From DASUTW01 sp035513995 (GTDB lineage Bacteria; Actinomycetota; UBA4738; CALAEC01), in NCBI GenBank assembly GCA_035513995.1, contig DATKBL010000134.1, forward strand, positions 1 to 28,341: DNA of 28,341 nucleotides, in the 5' to 3' direction. The position numbers and the translations under genes were made by a program. Below the pieces are notes generated by a model that searched no databases, was not told the origin of the DNA, and was given only the letters and a program-made list of their open reading frames with translations. Each line of letters opens with the position of its first letter. The stretch's first letter is position 1. Positions 6,787-16,150 of this stretch are shown piece after piece.

Positions 6787-8325
6787 TCATGATGCCACCG
6801 ATCCCCGCAGGGCTTCGGCAGCCGCGGGGATCCCGAGCGCCACGTCACCGGCGACGCCCCCCTCGCCCATGCGGCGGCCCACGACCTGCCCTGCTAGTCC
6901 GTGGACGTAGACGGCCGCGGTGGCCGCGTCGGCGGGGCTCAGGCCGCGGGCCAGGTAGGTCCCGATCGCTCCCGTCAGGACGTCGCCGGTCCCGCCCGTG
7001 GCGAGCGCCGCCGAGCCGGTGGGGTTGACCCGCACCTCGCCCCCGGGGAGCGCCACCAGGGTCCTGGCCCCCTTCAGGACCACGACGGCGCCGGTGTCGG
7101 CCGAGGCCTTCCGGGCGAAGCCCACGCGGTCGTCGAGCACGTCGGCCGAGGGCATGCCGAAGAGCCGGCCGAACTCCCCGGTGTGTGGCGTGAGGACGAG
7201 GTCGGAAGAGCGGTCCCCCAGCTCGCCGACGCGCTCCACGAACGCGTTCACGGCGTCGGCGTCGGCGACGACCGGGACGGAAGAGCCGCGCACGAGGGCG
7301 CGGACGAAGCCCGGGGTCTCGCCCTCCGTGGAGAGTCCGGGACCGATCGCCACGGCGTCGAAGCGGTCCATCCGTCCCTCCAACACCTCCCAAGCCGACG
7401 CGGCCACCGACCCCTCGGGCCCCTCGGGCAGCGGAAGGAACACCGCCTCAGCGAGCCCCGACTGCACGATCGGGAGGATGCCCTCGGGCACGGCCACGTG
7501 AACCAGCCCGGCGCCGGCTCGCGCCGCTCCCTCGGCCACGAGGCGAGCGGCCCCCGTCATGCGGCGCGAGCCGGCGACGACCAGCACGTCGCCCGAGCGA
7601 TGCTTGTGGTCGTTGGGGGCGCGCCGCGGCAGGACCGCGGCGACGTCCGACGGCTCGATCATGAGGAGGTCGCTCCCGATCAGATCTGAGGGGATGCCGA
7701 TGTCGGCGACCTCGACATTCCCTGCGTGGTCTGCCCCCGGGTAGAGCACGACGCCCACCTTGGGGGCGGCGAAGGTCACCGTCACCGCGGCGCGCACCGC
7801 GGGCCCGCGCACGGCACCGGTGTCGCCCTCCACGCCCGAGGGGATGTCGACGGCCACCACGGGCGCCGGCGAAGCGTTCATCGCCTCGATCGCTTCCCGG
7901 TAGGGACCCTCCGGCTCGCCCCGCAGCCCGGACCCGAAGAGCCCGTCCACAAGGAGGTCGGCCCTGGCGATCGCCCGCGCGGCCGCGGGGGACCCCCACG
8001 CGAGCCCGGGCACGCCCACATCCTCGAGCCGCCGGGCGTTGGAGGCCGTCGGCCCCGCCAGCTCATCGAGACCGGCCATGGCCACGACCGCGGGCGTCGC
8101 ACCCCACGCGGCGAGGAGCCGTGCGGCCACGAAGGCGTCGCCCGCGTTGTTCCCCTTCCCGCAGAAAACCACGACCCGGCGCCCGTAGGCGCCGCCGAGG
8201 AGCGCGGCGGCGGCCCCGGCCACCGCGTGCCCGGCCCGCTCCATCAGGGCCTCGACCGGGACGCCGCGCTCCTCGGCGGCCCGATCCACGGCCCGCATCT
8301 CCGCGGAGGTGAGGACCGGTCGCAT
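6787..8325 (-). CDS. nnr: Bifunctional NAD(P)HX epimerase / ADP(ATP)-dependent NAD(P)HX dehydratase
   Basis: This enzyme repairs hydrated NADH and NADPH: the N-terminal YjeF_N domain epimerises the R and S forms, and the C-terminal ribokinase-like domain dehydrates the S form. The 512-residue protein holds both domains. The epimerase part (about 1-215) includes GKGNNAGDAFVAARLL, a slight variant of the common GxGNNGGDG motif, and VDIPSGVEGDTG. The dehydratase part (about 225-505) includes SGDVLVVAGS, LTPHTGEFGRL, a KGARTLVA strand and the glycine-rich anion-binding segment ATGGTGDVLTG. Its ATG shares a base with the acpS stop (TGATG). The acpS-nnr-alr order matches many other bacteria. Confidence 0.95.
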   Translation of the reverse strand: MRPVLTSAEMRAVDRAAEERGVPVEALMERAGHAVAGAAAALLGGAYGRRVVVFCGKGNNAGDAFVAARLLAAWGATPAVVAMAGLDELAGPTASNARRLEDVGVPGLAWGSPAAARAIARADLLVDGLFGSGLRGEPEGPYREAIEAMNASPAPVVAVDIPSGVEGDTGAVRGPAVRAAVTVTFAAPKVGVVLYPGADHAGNVEVADIGIPSDLIGSDLLMIEPSDVAAVLPRRAPNDHKHRSGDVLVVAGSRRMTGAARLVAEGAARAGAGLVHVAVPEGILPIVQSGLAEAVFLPLPEGPEGSVAASAWEVLEGRMDRFDAVAIGPGLSTEGETPGFVRALVRGSSVPVVADADAVNAFVERVGELGDRSSDLVLTPHTGEFGRLFGMPSADVLDDRVGFARKASADTGAVVVLKGARTLVALPGGEVRVNPTGSAALATGGTGDVLTGAIGTYLARGLSPADAATAAVYVHGLAGQVVGRRMGEGGVAGDVALGIPAAAEALRGSVAS

Positions 8326-8699
8326 CAGGCCCCCACCGCGATCGCGAAGGCCGTGGCCATCGTCCGCTCGTGCGTAAACGAGATCAGCACGTCGGTGACG
8401 CCGAGCGCGTCGGCGCGCTCCTTCGCGGTCCCCTCGAGCACGATCCGGGGCGCCCCGCTCGGCGCGCGCTCGATCCGAACGTCGTGCCACCGCATCCGGC
8501 GGATCCCCCCGAGAGCCTTCCGTGTCGCCTCCCGCGCCGCCCATCGGCCCGCGTAGGACGTCGCCCGGTTCGCCTTCGACTCGCAGTACGCGACCTCGGC
8601 CGGGGTGAACACGCGCTCGGGGAACCGGGGATACCGCTTGAGCATCCTCTCGACGCGAGTCACGTCCACGATGTCGACGCCGACCCCGACGATCCGCAT
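8325..8699 (-). CDS. acpS: Holo-[acyl-carrier-protein] synthase
   Basis: AcpS moves the 4'-phosphopantetheine arm of CoA onto acyl carrier protein, activating fatty-acid synthesis. In 124 residues it shows GVGVDIVDVTRVERML with the Mg-binding D9, FTPAEVAYC, and WAAREATRKALGG with E57, and ends with SFTHERTMATAFAIA, the family C-terminal pattern. The ATG at 8699 is preferred over the GTG just before it because GGGAG is then six bases away. It lies between glmS and nnr and overlaps the nnr ATG by one base. Confidence 0.95.
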   Translation of the reverse strand: MRIVGVGVDIVDVTRVERMLKRYPRFPERVFTPAEVAYCESKANRATSYAGRWAAREATRKALGGIRRMRWHDVRIERAPSGAPRIVLEGTAKERADALGVTDVLISFTHERTMATAFAIAVGA

Positions 8700-8736
8700 C
8701 ACGCTCTCCCGCTCGCGGCGCGCATCGCGCCCTTCC

Positions 8737-10560
<1,824 letters not shown>

Positions 10561-10568
10561 GACGCCTC

Positions 10569-10574
10569 ATGGTA
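10569..10574 (-). promoter_or_regulatory. Weak -10-like element before glmS
   Basis: On the minus strand TACCAT ends eight bases before the glmS ATG, and no convincing ribosome-binding site precedes that ATG except a short, close GAGG. This would fit a leaderless or nearly leaderless start, common in actinobacteria. No good -35 hexamer stands at the usual distance, and glmS could equally be read from the glmM transcript. Confidence 0.3.
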
Positions 10575-10635
10575 CCAGGGGGGGTCGACTCGGCGGACCA
10601 GCGGCCCCGAGGGGGATGAGCCGGGCGAGCCGGTC

Positions 10636-11967
10636 TCAGCCGCGCGCGCGCCTCACCGAGGCGGCGATCGCCTCGGCGTGACGCCGGGCATCCTCGTCGT
10701 CCTCGGCCTCGACCATGACCCGCACGACGGGCTCGGTCCCCGAGGCGCGCACGAGGACGCGGCCACGGTCGCCGAGGGCCTCCTCGGCCGCCCGGACCGC
10801 CTCCCGGACCTCCTCTGCCTCCTCGACGTCCTCCCGGTCCTCCACCTCCACGGCGACCAGCACCTGCGGGAGCTTGCGCACGACCGAGGCGAGCTCGGCC
10901 ACCGACACCCCCCTCGCGCGGGCGATGGCCAGGAACCGGGCCGCGGTGAGCAGCCCGTCGCCCGTCGTGGCGGCGTCGAGGAAGATCACGTGGCCCGACT
11001 GCTCACCGCCCAGGAGGGCGCCCGTCCTCCGCATCTCCTCGAGGACGTAGCGGTCCCCCACCTGGGTCTCGACCACGGTGATCCCGGCCTCCTCCATCGC
11101 CCTCCGGAAGCCGAGGTTGGCCATCACGGTGGCGACCACGACGTCCTTCGCGAGCGTGCCCTCGTCGCGCATCGCCAGCGCGCAGGCCGCGAGCATGTGG
11201 TCGCCGTCGACGATCTCCCCCTCGGCGTCGCAGAGGATCGCCCGATCGGCGTCGCCGTCGTGCGCGACCCCAGCGTCGGCCCCGAAGCGACGCACCGCCT
11301 CGGCCAAGGTCTCCGGATGAGTCGCCCCGCACCCGACGTTGATGTTCGTCCCGTCGGGCTCGTCGCCGATCGCGAACACGTCCGCGCCGAGCCGCCGAAG
11401 GAGCATCGGCCCGAGACGGTAGGCGGCGCCGTTCGCCCCGTCCACCACGACCTTCATGCCTCCGAGCGTGCCGTCCACCGAGCCGGCGAGATGGGCCAGG
11501 TATCGTTCGGCCGCATCGTCCTGCTCCGGGACGATGCGGCCGACCTCGAGCCCCTCCGGCCGCGGGCCGTCGCCCTCGCCCACCACACGCTCGATCTCGT
11601 CCTCGACCATGTCGGGAAGCTTCATCCCATCCGAGGAGAAGAGCTTGATGCCGTTGTCCTCGGGGGGATTGTGGGAGGCGGAGATCACCGCCCCCGCGTC
11701 GGCCCCGAGGTCCACCGTCAGGAAGGCCACCGCCGGGGTGGGGACGACGCCCAGCAGCAGCACGTCGCCGCCCGCCGAGCAGATCCCGGCGGCGAGGGCG
11801 GCCTCGAGCATCTCCCCGGAGGCGCGGGTGTCGCGCCCGACGGCCACCCGGGGACGGGGGCTGCCCACGGTGGCCACGAGGGCACGACCGATCCCGTGCG
11901 CCAGCTCGGTGGTGAGATCGCGTCCCGCCACCCCCCGGACGCCGTCCGTGCCGAAGAGCCTGCCCAC
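10636..11967 (-). CDS. glmM: Phosphoglucosamine mutase
   Basis: GlmM converts glucosamine-6-phosphate to glucosamine-1-phosphate for UDP-GlcNAc. The 443-residue protein starts GRLFGTDGVRG, the usual N-terminus. The phosphoserine loop is ISASHNP with Ser98 as the phosphorylated residue, the metal loop DGDADR is at 237-242, the sugar-binding GGEQSGH follows, and the phosphate-binding RASGTEPVVRVMVEA closes the protein. I chose the GTG at 11967 because it gives this exact N-terminus; a longer reading to 12111 would cross into the DUF2007 gene on the other strand. It is divergent from that gene and 75 bases upstream of glmS. Confidence 0.97.
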   Translation of the reverse strand: MGRLFGTDGVRGVAGRDLTTELAHGIGRALVATVGSPRPRVAVGRDTRASGEMLEAALAAGICSAGGDVLLLGVVPTPAVAFLTVDLGADAGAVISASHNPPEDNGIKLFSSDGMKLPDMVEDEIERVVGEGDGPRPEGLEVGRIVPEQDDAAERYLAHLAGSVDGTLGGMKVVVDGANGAAYRLGPMLLRRLGADVFAIGDEPDGTNINVGCGATHPETLAEAVRRFGADAGVAHDGDADRAILCDAEGEIVDGDHMLAACALAMRDEGTLAKDVVVATVMANLGFRRAMEEAGITVVETQVGDRYVLEEMRRTGALLGGEQSGHVIFLDAATTGDGLLTAARFLAIARARGVSVAELASVVRKLPQVLVAVEVEDREDVEEAEEVREAVRAAEEALGDRGRVLVRASGTEPVVRVMVEAEDDEDARRHAEAIAASVRRARG

Positions 11968-11974
11968 GCCGGGT

Positions 11975-11980
11975 ATCGTA
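11975..11980 (-). promoter_or_regulatory. Candidate -10 element for leaderless glmM
   Basis: TACGAT on the minus strand lies seven bases before the GTG of glmM, so transcription would begin at or near the start codon. There is no ribosome-binding site between them, which supports a leaderless transcript. No clear -35 is present, as is frequent in actinobacterial promoters. Confidence 0.45.
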
Positions 11981-12004
11981 GCGGCGTCACGGCGGCTCCG
12001 GTGC

Positions 12005-12010
12005 CAGAAT
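12005..12010 (+). promoter_or_regulatory. Candidate -10 element for the plus-strand DUF2007 gene
   Basis: CAGAAT lies six bases before the ATG at 12017. Only a run of G bases, not a clear ribosome-binding site, separates them. This would make the DUF2007 transcript leaderless, mirroring glmM in the same 49-base divergent gap. The -35 region does not match consensus. Confidence 0.35.
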
Positions 12011-12016
12011 GGGGGC

Positions 12017-12295
12017 ATGGACCCTCTCGTGCTCATCCACACCGCGGGGAGCCCGACCGCCGGGCTGCTCGTGAAGAGCCGCCTCGAGAGCGAGGACATC
12101 CCGGTGTTCACGAAGGGTGAGCTCGACGGGCCGTACCGGATCGGGCCGGTCTACCTTTGGGTCCCCGAGAGCTTCGAGGTGCAGGCCAGGCTCGTGCTCG
12201 CCGAAGCGCTGGGTGGCGGCCTGGAGCTCCCCGAGGACGAGGACGTCGTGATCGAGGACGAGTGGCTCGAGACCGGCCCCGAGCACGAAGCCTGA
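12017..12295 (+). CDS. DUF2007 domain small protein
   Basis: A 92-residue protein and the only plus-strand gene I can support. It matches the DUF2007 pattern: a beta strand (LVLIHTAGS), a helix covering AGLLVKSRLESEDIPVF, a GPVYLWVPE strand, and a second helix with EVQARLVLAEAL, followed by an acidic tail. Family members are sometimes labelled putative signal-transducing proteins, and their function is unknown. It is divergent from glmM across 49 bases and convergent with rpsI with three bases between the stops. The protein reading is supported by its codon usage, typical length and family match. Confidence 0.85.
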   Translation: MDPLVLIHTAGSPTAGLLVKSRLESEDIPVFTKGELDGPYRIGPVYLWVPESFEVQARLVLAEALGGGLELPEDEDVVIEDEWLETGPEHEA

Positions 12296-12298
12296 GCG

Positions 12299-12688
12299 CT
12301 ACCGCTTGCTGTACTGCGGCGCCTTCCGGGCCTTCTTCAGCCCGTACTTCTTCCGCTCCTTCTCCCGTGCATCCCGGCGGAGGAACCCCTCCTTCTTCAG
12401 GATGCCGCGGAGCGAGGCGTCGAGCTCGACCAGGGCGCGGGCGATGCCGTGCTGTAGGGCGCCCGCCTGCCCGCTGGCGCCCCCACCCTCGAGCGAGGCG
12501 ATCACGTCGAGCTCCTTCTCCTTCTCCACGGTCCGCAGGGGGGCCGTGACGATCATCCGCTGGGCGCGTGAGGTGAAGTACTCATCGAGGGGGCGGCCGT
12601 TGAGCTCGAACTTCCCCGTGCCCTCGATCAGCCGCACCCTGGCGATGGACTCCTTCCTGCGCCCCGTCGCGCGCATCGTCTCGGCCAT
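12299..12688 (-). CDS. rpsI: 30S ribosomal protein S9
   Basis: S9 contacts the P-site tRNA through its C-terminal tail. The 129-residue protein shows ATGRRKESIARVRL, LDEYF, GGGASGQAGALQHGIARAL and the invariant C-terminus QYSKR. It starts two bases after the rplM stop, and together they form the standard L13-S9 pair. It is the last gene of the run that begins at rpmJ. Its stop faces the stop of the DUF2007 gene three bases away, and no terminator hairpin can be seen between them. Confidence 0.98.
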   Translation of the reverse strand: MAETMRATGRRKESIARVRLIEGTGKFELNGRPLDEYFTSRAQRMIVTAPLRTVEKEKELDVIASLEGGGASGQAGALQHGIARALVELDASLRGILKKEGFLRRDAREKERKKYGLKKARKAPQYSKR

Positions 12689-12690
12689 GC

Positions 12691-13155
12691 TCAGGACCCC
12701 TCCTCGGCCGGACGGCTCACCGTGCCGCTGAGGTCCAGCGGCTCGGGCTTCTGGCCTTGGTGCCGGTGCTCCGCCTCGGCGTAGACGTGCAGCTTCCGGA
12801 TCATCTGACGGCCGAGACGGTTCTTGGGGAGCATCCCCCGTACGGCCTTCTCGACCGCCCGGTCGGGGCGCTCGCGGAGGAGCCGCTCGTAGGGAATCGC
12901 CCGGAGGCCGCCGGGGTGCTGGGAGTGTCGGTACCACATCTTCTGCTCCAGCTTCGCCCCCGAGAGACGGATCTTCGCCGCGTTGACCACCACGACGTGG
13001 TCGCCGACGTCCATGTGCGGCGCCCACGTGGGCTTGTGCTTCCCGCGGAGGAGCTGGGCGACCTCGCTGGCCAGGCGCCCCAGCGTGGCGCCGTCGGCGT
13101 CCACGAGCCACCACTTCCGCTCGATCTCGCTCGGCTTCGGACTGTAGGTCTTCAT
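12691..13155 (-). CDS. rplM: 50S ribosomal protein L13
   Basis: L13 is an early-assembly 23S rRNA-binding protein. The 154-residue reading begins MKTYSPKPSEIERKWW and includes DADGATLGRLAS, GDHVVVVNAAKI, WYRHSQHPGG and AVRGMLPKNRLGRQM, all typical. The ATG at 13155 is preferred over the TTG at 13173, which overlaps truA, because GGGGA stands six bases ahead and the N-terminus is then standard. The C-terminal segment after HVYAEAEHRHQGQ is slightly longer than average. Confidence 0.97.
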   Translation of the reverse strand: MKTYSPKPSEIERKWWLVDADGATLGRLASEVAQLLRGKHKPTWAPHMDVGDHVVVVNAAKIRLSGAKLEQKMWYRHSQHPGGLRAIPYERLLRERPDRAVEKAVRGMLPKNRLGRQMIRKLHVYAEAEHRHQGQKPEPLDLSGTVSRPAEEGS

Positions 13156-13169
13156 GTCGTATCCCCAGG

Positions 13170-13898
13170 TCAAGGCCTATAGAGTACCTGCTCCAGCGTG
13201 AGGCCGTGCGGGGGCGCCAAGTGCCCGGCCGCTCCTCGCGACCGCGCCTCGAGCACCTCCGTCATCGACCCCGCGTCCATCTTCCCCTCTCCCACCTCCA
13301 GGAGCGTCCCCACCAGGCTCCGCACCAACTGTCGGCAGAAGGCGTTCCCCCGAACCCCGAGCTCCAGGAGGTCGCCCTCCCGGCGCACCACCACTCGCTC
13401 CAGGCGGCGCACCGTCCCACCCTCGCGGGCCGCCCGGCAGAACGAGGCGAAGTCGTGCTCCCCCTCGAGCAGCCGGGCCGCCCGCCGCATCCGCATCAGC
13501 CCCACCGGGGCCGGGCGGTGCCACACGTACCGCGCGAAGAACGGGTCCGGCCACGGCGCGAGCGACACCCGGTACCGGTACACTCGGGCCCGGGCGCTCC
13601 GCCTGGCGTCGAACCCATCCCGGGCCCGCGTCGCCCGCCGAACCACGATCTCCGGAGCGAGCATCCCGTTCAGCCCCCGCTGGAGCCTCTCGGGATCCTC
13701 CCCCTCCAGCGAGACCACCTGCCCGCGGGCATGCACGCCCGCGTCGGTCCGTCCCGCCACGGACAGCCGGGGGGCCTCCCCCAGCATCCGCTCCAGCGCC
13801 CGCTCCAGGACCCCCTGGACCGTGCGCTTCCCGGGCTGCCGGGCCCAGCCCCGGAACGCCGTCCCGTCGTAGGCGAGGACGAGCTTCAGGACCGGCAC
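13170..13898 (-). CDS. truA: tRNA pseudouridine(38-40) synthase
   Basis: TruA forms pseudouridine at tRNA positions 38 to 40 in the anticodon arm. The 242-residue protein contains LAYDGTAFRGWARQP near the start and the catalytic aspartate D52 in AGRTDAGVHA. It also has YRYRV in the middle and NAFCRQLVRSLVGTLLEVG near the end. The GTG start has a GGAAGGA box upstream. It sits between rplQ and rplM, as in mycobacteria and many Firmicutes. Confidence 0.96.
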   Translation of the reverse strand: MPVLKLVLAYDGTAFRGWARQPGKRTVQGVLERALERMLGEAPRLSVAGRTDAGVHARGQVVSLEGEDPERLQRGLNGMLAPEIVVRRATRARDGFDARRSARARVYRYRVSLAPWPDPFFARYVWHRPAPVGLMRMRRAARLLEGEHDFASFCRAAREGGTVRRLERVVVRREGDLLELGVRGNAFCRQLVRSLVGTLLEVGEGKMDAGSMTEVLEARSRGAAGHLAPPHGLTLEQVLYRP

Positions 13899-13913
13899 CG
13901 GCCCGGGTCCTTC

Positions 13914-14279
13914 CTAGGTCCCCTCGCGCTCGACCAGCTCGATCTGGGCCATCTCGGCCCCGTCGCCCTTCCGAGGGCCGAGCTTGAGGATGCGCGTGTA
14001 GCCGCCCTCCCGATCCGCGAACCGGGGAGCGATCTCGTCGAAGAGCCGGTGCACGACGTCGCGGTCGGGCACGACCTTCAGGACCTGCCGCCGCGCGTGC
14101 ACGTCGCCGCGCTTGGCGAAGGTGATCAGGCGCTCCGCAACCGGCCGGAGGGCCTTGGCCTTGGCGACGGTGGTCCGAAGCCGCTCGTGGGTGAACAGGT
14201 CGGCCGCGAGCCCACCGAGCATCAGGCCCTGGTGCGACGGCCCCGACCCGAGCCGCGGTCCCTTCTTCGGCTTGGGCAC
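13914..14279 (-). CDS. rplQ: 50S ribosomal protein L17
   Basis: L17 is next to the polypeptide exit tunnel. The 121-residue protein has LGSGPSHQGLMLGGLAADLF, ERLRTTVAKAKALRPVAERLI and GGYTRILKLGPRKGDGAEMAQIEL. The common LGR(D/T)xxHR opening is altered to LGSGPSHQG. The GTG start is directly adjacent to the rpoA stop. A strong AGGAGG lies five bases upstream inside the end of rpoA, supporting coupled translation. Confidence 0.97.
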   Translation of the reverse strand: MPKPKKGPRLGSGPSHQGLMLGGLAADLFTHERLRTTVAKAKALRPVAERLITFAKRGDVHARRQVLKVVPDRDVVHRLFDEIAPRFADREGGYTRILKLGPRKGDGAEMAQIELVEREGT

Positions 14280-15212
14280 CTACTCCTCCTTGAGGCCGAG
14301 GCTCATCTCCTCGAGCTTCGTCTTGACCTCGTCGATCGACTTCTGCCCGAAGTTGCGGATGTCCATGAGCTCCTGCTCGGTCTTCTGCACGAGCTCCCCG
14401 ACCGTGTCCACGCCCTCCCGCTTCAAGCAGTTGTAGGAGCGGACGGAGAGCTGCAGCTCCTCGATCGGGAGCGCGAGCTCTCCCACGGGCTCCTCCTCGC
14501 CCTCAGGAGGGCCGAGCGAGAGCCCGGGCGCCTCGGTGAGGTCGGTGAAGAGCGCGACGAGCTCGCCGAGGGTGACGCCGGCCGAGGCCACCGCCTCGCG
14601 CGGGCTCACCGACCCGTCGCTCTCGATGTCGAGGATCAGCTTCTCGCGGTCGGTCATCTGCTCCACCCGGGTGTTCTCGATCTGGAAGGTCACCCGACGG
14701 ACCGGGGAGAAGATCGAGTCCACGGGGATCACCCCGATCGGGTCCCGCGCGTTCTTGTTCTGCTCGGCGGGACGCCAACCGACGCCACGCTCGACCACCA
14801 TCTCCATCTCGAGGCCGGAGCCCTTGCCCAGCGTGGCGATGTGCAGGTCCGGGTTGAGGATCTCCACCCCGGCCGGGGGGGCGATGTCGCCGGCGGTGAC
14901 CCCGCCGGGGCCCTTCGCCTTGAGGTACATCGTGACCGGCTCGTCGAGCTCGGAGCGGATCACCATCTCCTTGATGTTCAGCACGATGTCCGTGACGTCC
15001 TCGGTCACCTTGGTGATCGTCGAGAACTCGTGGAGCACGCCCTCGATCTTCACCGACGTCACCGCCGCCCCCGGGATGGAGGACAGGAGGGTGCGCCGGA
15101 GCGAGTTCCCCAGCGTGTGGCCGAAGCCCGGCTCGAGCGGCTCGATCACGAACCTCGAGCGTCGGTCGTCGACGGTCTCTTCCTGGATCTGCGGTCGTGT
15201 GACGATCAGCAC
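14280..15212 (-). CDS. rpoA: DNA-directed RNA polymerase alpha subunit
   Basis: RpoA dimerises to nucleate RNA polymerase assembly, and its C-terminal domain contacts UP elements and activators. The 310-residue protein has the N-terminal domain with FVIEPLEPGFGHTLGNSLRR and LLSSIPGAAVTSVKIEG, an acidic linker around 228-240 (PPEGEEEPVGE), and the C-terminal domain ending with SYNCLKREGVDTVGEL and DIRNFGQKSIDEVK. Close likeness to mycobacterial RpoA is a main clue to the phylum. The GTG at 15212 is preferred: GGAGGAGG is 11 bases upstream and the protein begins LIVTRPQIQEE. A GTG at 15248 would add 12 residues but has its purine box too close. Confidence 0.98.
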   Translation of the reverse strand: MLIVTRPQIQEETVDDRRSRFVIEPLEPGFGHTLGNSLRRTLLSSIPGAAVTSVKIEGVLHEFSTITKVTEDVTDIVLNIKEMVIRSELDEPVTMYLKAKGPGGVTAGDIAPPAGVEILNPDLHIATLGKGSGLEMEMVVERGVGWRPAEQNKNARDPIGVIPVDSIFSPVRRVTFQIENTRVEQMTDREKLILDIESDGSVSPREAVASAGVTLGELVALFTDLTEAPGLSLGPPEGEEEPVGELALPIEELQLSVRSYNCLKREGVDTVGELVQKTEQELMDIRNFGQKSIDEVKTKLEEMSLGLKEE

Positions 15213-15266
15213 GTTCGAAACAACCTCCTCCGGCGGGGGTTCATCCACTCCTCCCCGCTCCTCGTG

Positions 15267-15656
15267 TCACATACGGCGGCGCTTCTTGGGTCGGCACCCG
15301 TTGTGGGGGACGGGGGTCACGTCCTGGATGCCGAGGATCTCGAGACCCGTTGCGGCCAGGGACCGGATCGCCGTCTCGCGCCCGGACCCGGGGCCCTTCA
15401 CGTAGACGTCCACCTTCCGCACGCCGTGCTCCTGCGCGCGCCTCGCGGCCGCCTCGGCGGTGAGCTGCGCGGCGAACGGCGTGGACTTGCGGGAGCCCTT
15501 GAACCCCACGTTCCCGGCGCTCGCCCACGAGAGGGTGTTCCCCTCGAGATCGGTGATCGTGACGATCGTGTTGTTGAACGTCGACTTGATGTGGGCAGCG
15601 CCGTGCGCGATGTTCTTCTTCTCCTTCTTGCGAGTCTTCTTCTTGGGCTTCGCCAT
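15267..15656 (-). CDS. rpsK: 30S ribosomal protein S11
   Basis: S11 lies on the platform of the 30S subunit near the mRNA exit. The 129-residue protein includes the basic start KPKKKTRKKEKKNI, HIKSTFNNTIVTITD, GNTLSWASAGNVGFKGSRKSTPFAAQ and the C-terminal TPVPHNGCRPKKRRR. It follows rpsM after five bases. In most actinobacteria rpsD would come next; here rpoA follows directly. Confidence 0.98.
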   Translation of the reverse strand: MAKPKKKTRKKEKKNIAHGAAHIKSTFNNTIVTITDLEGNTLSWASAGNVGFKGSRKSTPFAAQLTAEAAARRAQEHGVRKVDVYVKGPGSGRETAIRSLAATGLEILGIQDVTPVPHNGCRPKKRRRM

Positions 15657-15661
15657 GTCCC

Positions 15662-16033
15662 CTACTTCTTCCGCTTGATGCCGACGGTCTTCTTCGGGCC
15701 CTTACGGGTCCGTGCGTTCGTGTGCGTCCGCTGGCCGCGCACCGGCAGGCTGCGTCGGTGCCTGAGCCCCTGGTAGGACGCGATCTCGATCTTGCGCTTG
15801 ATGTCCTGAGCCACGTCGCGGCGGAGGTCACCCTCGACCTTGTACTCGCGATCGATCCACTCCCGGATCCGCACGACCTCGTCCTCGGCCAGGTCCCGCA
15901 CCTTCGTGGCGGAGTCCAGCTTGCACCCCTCCACCGTCTGGACCGCGCGCGAGCGGCCGATGCCGTAGATGTAGGTGAGCGCGATCTCGACGCGCTTCTC
16001 GCGCGGGAGGTCGACGCCTGCGATCCGTGCCAT
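15662..16033 (-). CDS. rpsM: 30S ribosomal protein S13
   Basis: S13 is on the head of the 30S subunit and contacts P-site tRNA and the L5 bridge. The 123-residue protein starts ARIAGVDLPREKRVEIALTYIYGIGRS and ends with the basic tail HRRSLPVRGQRTHTNARTRKG and KKTVGIKRKK. It begins three bases after the rpmJ stop. Normal length and no oddities. Confidence 0.98.
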   Translation of the reverse strand: MARIAGVDLPREKRVEIALTYIYGIGRSRAVQTVEGCKLDSATKVRDLAEDEVVRIREWIDREYKVEGDLRRDVAQDIKRKIEIASYQGLRHRRSLPVRGQRTHTNARTRKGPKKTVGIKRKK

Positions 16034-16036
16034 CCC

Positions 16037-16150
16037 CTACCCCTGTCGCTGCTTGTGGCGAGGGTTCGTGCAGATGACCATGACCCGCCCCTTCCGGCGG
16101 ATCATCTTGCACTTCTCGCACATCCTCTTGACCGACGGCCGTACCTTCAT
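16037..16150 (-). CDS. rpmJ: 50S ribosomal protein L36, zinc-binding form
   Basis: L36 is the smallest large-subunit protein, here 37 residues. It has KVRPSVKRMCEKCK and the zinc ligands C11, C14, C27 and H32, so it is the C+ form. The ATG at 16150 has GGGAG eight bases upstream. It opens a new transcription unit: a 204-base gap separates it from map, and that gap holds a good promoter. The usual infA is absent. Confidence 0.97.
   Translation of the reverse strand: MKVRPSVKRMCEKCKMIRRKGRVMVICTNPRHKQRQG

Noticed and set aside
10561..10635. A possible glmS ribozyme or riboswitch upstream of glmS
   Set aside because: The gap is only 75 bases, too short for the ribozyme, and shows none of its conserved core.
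10575..10635. A terminator between glmM and glmS
   Set aside because: Only short GC stems with tiny loops and no U run can be formed; glmM and glmS are more likely read together.
15213..15248. An upstream GTG at 15248 as the rpoA start
   Set aside because: Its purine box abuts the start codon, and the extra 12 residues are absent from homologues; the GTG at 15212 gives the standard N-terminus.
13206..15776. A plus-strand open frame of about 856 codons opposite truA, rplQ, rpoA and rpsK
   Set aside because: Same cause. All four minus-strand genes are certain and the plus-strand translation has no recognisable domain.
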